This document shows, one piece after another, positions 8,488 to 15,078 of a DNA stretch of 23,477 nt. How positions within the stretch are numbered: position 1 is the first letter of the stretch; each line of letters starts with the position of its first letter. The notes beneath the pieces were generated by a model. That model worked only from the letters and a program-made list of their open reading frames with translations. It searched no databases and had not been told where the DNA came from. The stretch spans positions 1 to 23,477 of the forward strand of contig CAAFSR010000228.1 in assembly GCA_900765705.1 (NCBI GenBank), given 5' to 3'. Position numbers and translations under genes: made by a program. The stretch comes from an uncultured Faecalibacterium sp. GTDB lineage: Bacteria > Bacillota > Clostridia > Oscillospirales > Ruminococcaceae.

Positions 8488-8516
8488 ATTATAGCTATCC
8501 GTGTTCAAATCCGCAA
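8488..8516 (-). promoter_or_regulatory. Probable livJ promoter
   Basis: On the minus strand TTGCGG (8516-8511), a 17-base spacer and a perfect TATAAT (8493-8488) are seen about 110 bases before the livJ start. The flanking DNA from 8500 to 8650 is AT-rich compared with the coding regions and shows no open frame I can support. Confidence 0.65.
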
Positions 8517-8661
8517 TTCACAAACCGTCCATACTTTTGGGCGCTTTTTCTCGGCTTTGTTGATACTTTCCACAAAAATTTGAGCGCGTTTTTGTGCACT
8601 ATTTCAAATTGTTCATTTTTTTTATCTGTGACATGAAATTGATTCACGATTCACAAAAGGG

Positions 8662-10083
8662 TTACAGGGTGTCCATCTCGGCGTCGGCGGCAAATTCCGC
8701 CTCGGCGCGGGTCTCTGCGGCCTGTCCCTCGGCTTCGGCAGCGGCCACCGGCTGCGCCAGCGCCTTGCGGATGGCAGTCAGATAGAACACCATGGAGAGT
8801 GCCGTGCCGATGCACCAGCCCACAGGCCATGCCAGCCAGATGCCGGTAGAGCCCAGCGCCGTGGCGCTGAGCACGATGGCAATGCCCACACGCAAAATCA
8901 GGTCGGAGAAGGTGGCGATCATGAACCGCACCATCAGGCCGCAGCCGCGCAGAATGCCGTCTGCCACCAGCTTGACCGACACAACAAAGTAGAAGGGGGA
9001 GAGGATGCGCAGAAACAGCATGCCGGTGTCAATGGCGGGGCCCTGCGGGTCGTTCATGAACAGCAGCAGCAGGAAGCGGCCGAAGAAGAAGTACAGCACC
9101 ACCAGCGGCACGCACAGCAGCCACACCAGATTGCGGCCTGCGCCAAAGCCCTCTTTTACGCGGTCCATCTTGCCTGCACCCATGTTCTGGGAGGTGTAGT
9201 TGGAAATGCCGTTGCCCAAGGTGGTAAAGGAAGTGATGACCATGTTGTTCAGCTTGACGGCGGCAGAGTAGCCCGCGATCACGCTGGCACCAAAGGTGTT
9301 GATGACGCTCTGCAGGATGATGTTGCCCACCGACACAAAGCTCTGCTGCAGAATGCTGGGCACAGCCACCACGGCCACCTTGCCCAGCATATTCCAAGAG
9401 AACAGCTGCACAGAGCCCTCGGTGTGGAAGGCGCGGATGCGGCGGAACACCACCACCATGGCCAGCACGCAGCTGACACCCTGACACAGGAAGGTGGCCC
9501 ATGCCACACCGGCAACGCCCATCTTGAACCCGGCCACGAACAGGATGTCTACGCCGATGTTGGACAGGGACGAGACCGCAAGGAAGTAGAAGGGGGTTTT
9601 GCTGTCGCCAAGGGCAGAGAAGATGCCGGTGGCAATGTTGTAGAAGAACATGAAGGGCAGACCCAGAACATAGATATCCAGATACAGCTCGGAATCGGCC
9701 AGAATTTCTGCCGGGGTATTGATGAGCTCCAGCAGGGCGTCGCAGCCAAACAGGCCAATGCCCATCAGCACGGCGCACAGCACCGCAGAGCCGATGAGGG
9801 AGGTGTAGACCGAGGTCTTCATCTCGCCGTATTCCTTTGCGCCAAAGTAGCGGGACACGATGACCGAGCAGCCAATGTTGCAGCCGAATGCAAAGGCGAT
9901 GAAGATCAGGGTGATCTCGTAGCTGTTGCCCACCGCAGCCAGCGCGTTCTCGCCGATGAACTTACCGGCCACCAGACTGTCCGCGATGTTGTACAGCTGC
10001 TGGAAAATGATGCTGCCGAACATGGGCAGGCAAAATTGCCACAGTACCTGTGACGGCTTGCCCACCGTCAGATCCTTATTCAT
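8662..10083 (-). CDS. MATE family multidrug/cation efflux pump
   Basis: This 473-residue protein has about 12 hydrophobic helices in two six-helix halves. It opens with PSQVLWQFCLPMFGSIIFQQLYNIADS, a typical MATE start, and has the matching GKVAVVAVPSILQQSFVSVGN segment opening the second half. MATE proteins export drugs or organic cations in exchange for Na+ or H+, but the substrate cannot be read from sequence. The last 27 or so residues form an acidic Ala/Glu-rich tail ending EMDTL that goes beyond the usual membrane core. GAGGAGGA lies eight bases before the ATG. It is monocistronic, divergent from enolase, with a promoter at 10142-10170. No clear U-run terminator was found after its stop. 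Confidence 0.9.
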   Translation of the reverse strand: MNKDLTVGKPSQVLWQFCLPMFGSIIFQQLYNIADSLVAGKFIGENALAAVGNSYEITLIFIAFAFGCNIGCSVIVSRYFGAKEYGEMKTSVYTSLIGSAVLCAVLMGIGLFGCDALLELINTPAEILADSELYLDIYVLGLPFMFFYNIATGIFSALGDSKTPFYFLAVSSLSNIGVDILFVAGFKMGVAGVAWATFLCQGVSCVLAMVVVFRRIRAFHTEGSVQLFSWNMLGKVAVVAVPSILQQSFVSVGNIILQSVINTFGASVIAGYSAAVKLNNMVITSFTTLGNGISNYTSQNMGAGKMDRVKEGFGAGRNLVWLLCVPLVVLYFFFGRFLLLLFMNDPQGPAIDTGMLFLRILSPFYFVVSVKLVADGILRGCGLMVRFMIATFSDLILRVGIAIVLSATALGSTGIWLAWPVGWCIGTALSMVFYLTAIRKALAQPVAAAEAEGQAAETRAEAEFAADAEMDTL

Positions 10084-10141
10084 TGCAAAAATCCTCCTCT
10101 ATAACGATTATATGATAAAAAACAGCATAGAAGCCGCACCC

Positions 10142-10170
10142 AGTATAGAACTGAACTGCCAAAAAGTAAA
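10142..10170 (-). promoter_or_regulatory. Probable promoter of the MATE gene
   Basis: On the minus strand TTTACT (10170-10165), 17 bases and TATACT (10147-10142) are found about 60 bases before the MATE start. A second TATAAT occurs at 10112-10107 but lacks a good -35. For the divergent enolase gene I see no convincing plus-strand promoter. TTGGAC at 10179-10184 has only a poor -10 partner. Confidence 0.55.
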
Positions 10171-10272
10171 GAGAATTTTTGGACTATCTGCCATACTAAA
10201 ATTACATGATAAGCATAGCCGCCCCTCTGCCCGGCAAGAATGGAATCAAAACCGGACAGGAGGCTTTTTATC

Positions 10273-11559
10273 ATGAAGCAGCTGAAAATCAGCGCCGTAG
10301 CGGGGCGCGAGATACTGGACTCCCGCGGGAACCCCACCGTGGAGGCGGAGGTTACCCTGACCGACGGAACGACCGGGCGGGGGTGCGCGCCCTCCGGGGC
10401 ATCCACCGGCGAATTTGAAGCGCTGGAACTGCGGGACGGTGATAAGAGCCGCTACTTGGGCAAGGGCGTGACCAAGGCGGTGGAGAACATCAACACGGTC
10501 ATTGCAGACGCAGTGGTGGGCATGGATGCCTCCGACATTTACGCCATCGACGCTGCCCTGTGCCGCGCGGACGGCACGCAGGACAAAAGCAGGCTGGGCG
10601 CAAACGCCATTCTGGCGGTGTCCATTGCAGCCTGCCGTGCAGCAGCCGCTTCACTGGAAATGCCGCTGTACCGTTTTCTGGGCGGCGTAAACGGCAACCG
10701 CCTGCCTGTGCCCATGATGAACATCCTGAACGGCGGCGCACACGCTGCCAACACCGTGGACACGCAGGAGTTCATGATCATGCCGGTGGGCGCACCCTCT
10801 TTTAAAGAGGCGCTGCGCTGGTGCGCCGAGGTGTTCCATGCGCTGGCCGCTATCCTGAAGTCCAAGGGTCTGGCTACCTCCGTGGGTGATGAGGGCGGCT
10901 TTGCCCCCAACCTTTCCAGCGACGAGGAGACCATCGAGACCATTCTGGCGGCTATCGAAAAGGCAGGCTACGTGCCGGGCAAAGACTTTATGCTGGCCAT
11001 GGACGCCGCCGCCTCCGAGTGGAAGAGCCCCAAGGGCAAGGGCTTCTACAAGCTGCCCAAGGCGGGCACTGAGTATACCTCCGGCGAGCTGATCGCACAC
11101 TGGAAGAGCCTTGTGGAAAAGTACCCCATCATCTCCATCGAGGACGGTCTGGACGAAGAGGACTGGGAGGGCTGGCAGCAGCTGACCCGCGAGCTGGGCA
11201 GCAAGGTGCAGCTGGTGGGCGATGACCTGTTCGTGACCAACACCGAGCGTCTGACAAAGGGCATCCGGCTGGGTGCGGGCAACGCCATCCTGATCAAGCT
11301 GAACCAGATCGGTTCTGTCTCCGAGACACTGGAAGCCATCAAAATGGCGCACAAGGCCGGTTACAACGCCATCAGCTCCCACCGCTCCGGCGAGACCGAG
11401 GACACCACCATTGCAGACTTGGCTGTGGCGCTGAACACCTGTCAGATCAAGACCGGTGCGCCCAGCCGCACCGAGCGTGTGGCAAAGTACAACCAGCTGC
11501 TGCGCATCGAGGAGCAGCTGGGCGAAAGCGCCGTCTACCCCGGCAGGGAAGCGTTTTGA
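10273..11559 (+). CDS. eno: Enolase (phosphopyruvate hydratase)
   Basis: The 428-residue product is a complete enolase, converting 2-phosphoglycerate to phosphoenolpyruvate in glycolysis. Conserved elements are ILDSRGNPTVE, the mobile loop SGASTGEFE (from residue 41), GGAHAANTVDTQEFMI, VGDEGGFAP with general acid Glu207, the Mg-binding SIEDGL and LVGDDLFVTN, IKLNQIG with catalytic Lys342, SHRSGETED and the C-terminal KTGAPSRTERVAKYNQLLRIEE. I use the ATG at 10273 because AGGAGG (10258-10263) lies nine bases upstream. An in-frame ATG at 10240 has no such site and would add 11 non-conserved residues. Nearby secG or other glycolytic genes are absent; two tiny frames follow. Confidence 0.97.
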   Translation: MKQLKISAVAGREILDSRGNPTVEAEVTLTDGTTGRGCAPSGASTGEFEALELRDGDKSRYLGKGVTKAVENINTVIADAVVGMDASDIYAIDAALCRADGTQDKSRLGANAILAVSIAACRAAAASLEMPLYRFLGGVNGNRLPVPMMNILNGGAHAANTVDTQEFMIMPVGAPSFKEALRWCAEVFHALAAILKSKGLATSVGDEGGFAPNLSSDEETIETILAAIEKAGYVPGKDFMLAMDAAASEWKSPKGKGFYKLPKAGTEYTSGELIAHWKSLVEKYPIISIEDGLDEEDWEGWQQLTRELGSKVQLVGDDLFVTNTERLTKGIRLGAGNAILIKLNQIGSVSETLEAIKMAHKAGYNAISSHRSGETEDTTIADLAVALNTCQIKTGAPSRTERVAKYNQLLRIEEQLGESAVYPGREAF

Positions 11560-11680
11560 ACGACTTTCCAATATTTACCGCCATCTCCTTTGCAATCCTG
11601 CGGCGGGCTGGTTCGTATACAAGGCAGACCGGCACCCGGCGGCCACCGGGCCGGAATGAAACGAAAGGAGCAAACCTTCC

Positions 11681-11773
11681 ATGTTTCAAAGCCTTGGGCC
11701 GCTGCTCAGCCTTTTGGGCGGCGGCAGCTTTACAAAGCTGCTTCTGTTTTTGCTGAAGGGGCTTTTTGCCTGA
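11681..11773 (+). CDS. Putative 30-residue hydrophobic small protein
   Basis: An ATG frame of 30 codons is preceded by GAAAGGAG at a good distance (11663-11670). It begins MFQSLGPLLSLLGGG and ends FTKLLLFLLKGLFA, a Gly-rich turn followed by a strongly hydrophobic stretch with two Lys, compatible with a membrane peptide. I recognise no family. It lies 121 bases after eno. A caution is that GCAGCTTT/AAAGCTGC followed by GTTTTTG occurs inside it (11724-11750), so part of this DNA may be a terminator of eno instead. Function unknown. Confidence 0.45.
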   Translation: MFQSLGPLLSLLGGGSFTKLLLFLLKGLFA

Positions 11774-11799
11774 AACGGACGGTCTGAAAGGAGAATACC

Positions 11800-11880
11800 A
11801 TGCTGATCGTATTGGAGCATCTGCTGGGCCGCATCAATCTGCCCGGTATGTGGTGGATCATCGCTGAGCGCTGGCTCTGA
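11800..11880 (+). CDS. Putative 26-residue hydrophobic small protein
   Basis: A second tiny ATG frame starts 26 bases after the first stop, with GAAAGGAG (11786-11793) upstream. It reads MLIVLEHLLGRINLPG followed by MWWIIAERWL, hydrophobic with three Trp. It ends 15 bases before an intrinsic terminator, so it would close an eno-small ORF transcript. I recognise no family. The repeated pairing of strong ribosome binding site and hydrophobic microprotein is the only evidence that it is translated. Confidence 0.45.
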   Translation: MLIVLEHLLGRINLPGMWWIIAERWL

Positions 11881-11895
11881 TGTGAACCCCTGCGC

Positions 11896-11927
11896 AGCCG
11901 CTGCACTTTTTGTGCGGCGGCTTTTTT
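11896..11927 (+). terminator. Intrinsic terminator after the small frames
   Basis: Stem AGCCGCTGCAC (11896-11906) pairs with GTGCGGCGGCT (11912-11922) with one G-T pair around a TTTTT loop. It is followed by a T-run to 11927. It closes the eno region transcript. Confidence 0.85.
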
Positions 11928-11963
11928 GCTGCACCGGAGCGTCTGCGGACGCTCCGGTGCAGC
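11928..11963. repeat. Palindromic repeat, family B, copy 1
   Basis: A perfect 16-bp inverted repeat (11928-11943 with 11948-11963) has loop TGCG and core CCGGAGCGTC/GACGCTCCGG. The same core with the complementary loop CGCA occurs at 23450-23477, so the two copies are in opposite orientation. It directly abuts the preceding terminator and has no U-run of its own. Confidence 0.8.
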
Positions 11964-12015
11964 CTTTCAGGGGAACGGCCGCCGCCTTTCCATTGGCAAA
12001 ACTGGTAAAAAATGC

Positions 12016-12044
12016 TTGCAACTAGGCGGTTTTGATGATAAAAT
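12016..12044 (+). promoter_or_regulatory. Probable promoter of the c-di-GMP signalling operon
   Basis: TTGCAA (12016-12021), a 17-base spacer and TAAAAT (12039-12044) precede the operon. Transcription would start near 12051, giving a leader of about 77 bases. Start codons upstream of this point for the first gene are therefore unlikely. Confidence 0.6.
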
Positions 12045-12080
12045 CAAAATGTTATAGTGCGCCAAAAAACAGGGTAAAAC

Positions 12081-12104
12081 GTGTGCCGCATGGGTACGGC
12101 ACAC
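12081..12104 (+). promoter_or_regulatory. Inverted repeat in the leader of the signalling operon
   Basis: Perfect 8-base arms GTGTGCCG (12081-12088) and CGGCACAC (12097-12104) enclose CATGGGTA. It lies between the predicted transcription start and the ribosome binding site. It could be a protein-binding operator or a small RNA hairpin. Nothing identifies a ligand or regulator. Confidence 0.5.
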
Positions 12105-12127
12105 GGATGGAGAGGCAGGAAAACAGA

Positions 12128-14233
12128 ATGGAAACAGACGAGACTGTAAAAAAAGCATCTGTGCCGGCGGGCTTTTGTGCACAGAATTTGCCGGGCGGCC
12201 TTCACTGCTGTATAGACGACCCGGAAAACGGCTATCCTTTTGCTTATATCAGCGACCGTTTTCTGGAGATCCTGGGGTGGGAGCGGGCAGAATTTGCGGC
12301 AAGATTCGATAACCGCTACACCCCGCTGGTGCACCCGGATGATCTGGAAGCCGGGCTGCGCTACCGGGATGAGGAAAACGGCGCAAGTTACGCACAGGAC
12401 GGCGACAGTATGTTCCGGCTGCTGGGCAAAAACGGCTACCGCTGGGTCACCAGTGCTGCCCACAGGGTGGAGTGGCGCGGCAGCAGATATATCGTGGGGA
12501 TTGTCACGGATATCACGCCCTATATGGAGCTGCGGGAAAAGCTGAAGCAGCAGAACCACGCCCAGAAGGAAGCGCTGGAAGCGGCCAACCGCAACCTGCT
12601 GCGCATGATGCAGCAGATGGAGGAGCAGAAGGCCCGGTTCGACCAGACCACCGCCCGGAATATGGAAAAAGAGCAGCGCTATCAGCAGCAGCTGAACCGG
12701 GATGCCCTGACCGGCACCTACAACCGCCGCTATTACGAGGAAGTGGCCTGCAACGGCATCGGCCCGGCGGGCGTTGCCCTGATGGATATCGACGATTTCA
12801 AGATCTGCAACGATACCTACGGCCACCACGCCGGAGATCAGGCGCTGGAAACGGTTGCAAAGGCTATCCGCGCCTGCATCCGGGAAACAGATCTGCTGAT
12901 CCGCTACGGCGGCGATGAGTTTTTGCTGGTGCTGCCCGGCATCCCGGCGGATTATTTCAAGGTGAAGCTGGAGCAGATCCGCGCCGCCGTGCAAAGGGCG
13001 GTGGTGCCGGGCTACCCCCACTTCCGGCTCTCGCTGAGCATTGGCGGCGCAATGCAGACCCTTGCCGACCCCATGGAAAAGGTGGTGCGCCGGGCTGACC
13101 TTTTGATGTATCAGGCCAAGACCCACAAGGACGCGGTGGCGGTGGATGTGCAGGGCAGCCGTCTGGCTGCGCAGGACGAGATCCTGCAGGAAAAGCCCAC
13201 CATCCTGCTGGTGGACGATGCCATGATGAACCGCATGGTGCTGACCGGCATTCTGGGCGGGGATTACCGCATTCTGGAAGCGGAGAACGGCAAGCGCTGC
13301 ATGGAGCTGCTGCGGGCAAAGGCCGGGCAGATCGCGCTGGTGCTGCTGGATATCAATATGCCCGATATGGACGGCTTTGAGGTGCTGCGCACCATGAACA
13401 CCAACCACACCATCGAGGATGTGCCGGTGATCATGATCTCCAGCGAGGACTCGGAGGAGGCTATCCGCAAGGCCTATGAGCTGGGCGCAAGCGATTATGT
13501 CAGCCGCCCCTTTGACGCCAAGATCGTCTACCGCCGGGTGGCAAATACCATCAAGCTGTATGCCAAGCAGCGGCGGCTGGTGCAGATGGTGTCGGACCAG
13601 ATCCGCGCGCGGGAAAAGAACACCGATATGCTGGTGGGCGTGCTGAGCCAGATCGTGGAATTCCGCAACGGGGAGTCCGGCTCCCATGTGCGGCACATCC
13701 GCGTCATCACCGAGACACTGCTGCGCCGGCTGCTGGAACTTACAAAACGCTACGAGCTGACCCCCGAGCAGCAGGATAACATCCCGCTGGCCTCGGCGCT
13801 GCACGATATCGGCAAGATCAGCATTGACGAGGCCATCCTGAATAAGCCCGGCAGGCTGACCGCAGAGGAATTTGCGGTGATCAAGACCCACAGTATGCTG
13901 GGCGCGGAGATGCTGCAAAAGACCGAAAGCTTTGCGGAGCAGCCGCTTTTGCAGACCGCCTACGAGATCGCCCGTTGGCACCATGAGCGCTGGGACGGCA
14001 AAGGCTACCCGGACGGGCTGAAGGGCGACGATATCCCCGTCAGCGCGCAGCTGGTCTCGATGGCAGATGTGTACGACGCGCTGACCAGCGAGCGGTGCTA
14101 CAAAAAGGCCTTTCCGCACGAAACGGCGGTCCAGATGATCACAAACGGCGCGTGCGGGGCCTTCAACCCGCTGCTGCTGCAGTGCCTGCTGGATGTGCAG
14201 GGGGAGCTGAAGCGGGAAATTTTACAATGGTAA
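12128..14233 (+). CDS. PAS-GGDEF-REC-HD-GYP c-di-GMP regulator
   Basis: The 701-residue protein has four domains. A PAS fold spans about 22-135 (with LVHPDDLEAGLRYR), followed by a helical linker. A diguanylate cyclase domain spans about 186-345, with DALTG at 192-196, intact GGDEF at 261-265 and an inhibitory I-site RETD at 252-255. A receiver domain spans about 358-475 with phosphoacceptor Asp408. An HD-GYP phosphodiesterase domain spans about 490-700 with HD at 559-560 and HHERWDGKGYP at 618-628. Both catalytic sites look intact, so it may make and hydrolyse c-di-GMP under control of phosphorylation. I chose the ATG at 12128, with AGGCAGGA ending seven bases before it. Earlier starts at 12107 and 12032 are in frame, but the latter precedes the predicted transcript. 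It is the first gene of an operon with a binding lipoprotein and a hybrid kinase. Confidence 0.9.
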   Translation: METDETVKKASVPAGFCAQNLPGGLHCCIDDPENGYPFAYISDRFLEILGWERAEFAARFDNRYTPLVHPDDLEAGLRYRDEENGASYAQDGDSMFRLLGKNGYRWVTSAAHRVEWRGSRYIVGIVTDITPYMELREKLKQQNHAQKEALEAANRNLLRMMQQMEEQKARFDQTTARNMEKEQRYQQQLNRDALTGTYNRRYYEEVACNGIGPAGVALMDIDDFKICNDTYGHHAGDQALETVAKAIRACIRETDLLIRYGGDEFLLVLPGIPADYFKVKLEQIRAAVQRAVVPGYPHFRLSLSIGGAMQTLADPMEKVVRRADLLMYQAKTHKDAVAVDVQGSRLAAQDEILQEKPTILLVDDAMMNRMVLTGILGGDYRILEAENGKRCMELLRAKAGQIALVLLDINMPDMDGFEVLRTMNTNHTIEDVPVIMISSEDSEEAIRKAYELGASDYVSRPFDAKIVYRRVANTIKLYAKQRRLVQMVSDQIRAREKNTDMLVGVLSQIVEFRNGESGSHVRHIRVITETLLRRLLELTKRYELTPEQQDNIPLASALHDIGKISIDEAILNKPGRLTAEEFAVIKTHSMLGAEMLQKTESFAEQPLLQTAYEIARWHHERWDGKGYPDGLKGDDIPVSAQLVSMADVYDALTSERCYKKAFPHETAVQMITNGACGAFNPLLLQCLLDVQGELKREILQW

Positions 14234-14250
14234 TGTGAGGAAAAACATGC

Positions 14251-15078
14251 GTGACAAAACAGCGATCCAACGATAAAATACCCCGCCGCGTCTTTTTAAA
14301 AGTGTGTGCGGCGGCTGCCGCAGCCGCACTGACCGCCTGCGGCAAAACGCAGACGGCGGCAGCACTGCCCGAGCTTACGGTGGGCAGCGATAACTACCCG
14401 CCTTTTATCTATCTGAACAATGACAGCACCCCCACCGGCATTGATGTGGAAATTGCCACCGAGGCTTTTGCCCGCATGGGGTATGCGGCACGGTTTGAGA
14501 TCATTGACTGGGAGCAGAAAACCAATCTGGTGGAAAGCGGTGTCATCGACTGCATCTGGGGCTGCTTTTCCATGGACGGACGGGAGCAGCTGTACCGCTG
14601 GGCAGGGCCGTATATGGTCAGCCGTCAGGTGGTGGCGGTCAATGCCAGAAGCAGCATTGAAACGCTGGCCGACCTTGCGGGCAAGACTGTGATGGTGCAA
14701 AGCACCACCAAGCCGGAGGAGATCTTTCTTGGCGGAACCGACCCCCGCATCCCGCAACTGGGCGAGCTGCTGAGCACCGAGGACCGCGGCGTGCAGTACG
14801 CCATGCTGAACTGCGGCTATGCGGATGCCATTGCCGCCCACGAAACTGCCATTTTGCAGTATATGCAGGATTGCAATGCTGATTTCCGCATTCTGGAAGA
14901 GCCGCTGCTGGTCACAGGCATCGGCGTAGCCTTTGCGCTGAACGACACCCGCGGGCTGGACGCACAACTGACCGGGACTTTGGCCGCCATGCGTGCCGAT
15001 GGCACGCTGGAGCAGATCGTAGGCAAATATCTGCCGGACCCTGAAAAGTATCTGGAGGTGGACGCCCTTGAACCGTAA
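14251..15078 (+). CDS. Amino-acid-type solute-binding lipoprotein, probable sensor partner
   Basis: This 275-residue protein is an SBP_bac_3 (type 2 periplasmic-binding) domain, beginning LTVGSDNYPPFIYLNN and containing GIDVEIATEAFARMGY. Arg111 in SMDGREQLYRW and Asp192 in YADAIAAHE fall where family members hold the amino acid carboxylate and amino groups. The N-terminus carries a Tat-like PRRVFLK (residues 11-17), an Ala-rich helix and a lipobox ending at Cys30, so it is an extracellular lipoprotein. GTG is the start. TGAGGA lies nine bases upstream, and the nearby ATG at 14247 is out of frame and soon stops. No permease or ATPase genes adjoin it. It lies 17 bases after the c-di-GMP gene and overlaps the kinase gene by 11 bases, so a signalling role is more likely than transport. 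Confidence 0.88.
   Translation: MTKQRSNDKIPRRVFLKVCAAAAAAALTACGKTQTAAALPELTVGSDNYPPFIYLNNDSTPTGIDVEIATEAFARMGYAARFEIIDWEQKTNLVESGVIDCIWGCFSMDGREQLYRWAGPYMVSRQVVAVNARSSIETLADLAGKTVMVQSTTKPEEIFLGGTDPRIPQLGELLSTEDRGVQYAMLNCGYADAIAAHETAILQYMQDCNADFRILEEPLLVTGIGVAFALNDTRGLDAQLTGTLAAMRADGTLEQIVGKYLPDPEKYLEVDALEP

Noticed and set aside
11556..11756. 66-codon frame beginning with TTG across the enolase stop
   Set aside because: It has a rare start codon, no proper ribosome binding site and no recognisable protein features. It overlaps the better-supported tiny frame at 11681.
12045..12127. c-di-GMP riboswitch upstream of the GGDEF gene
   Set aside because: The leader is short and holds only one 8-bp inverted repeat. 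Conserved GEMM core features are not apparent.
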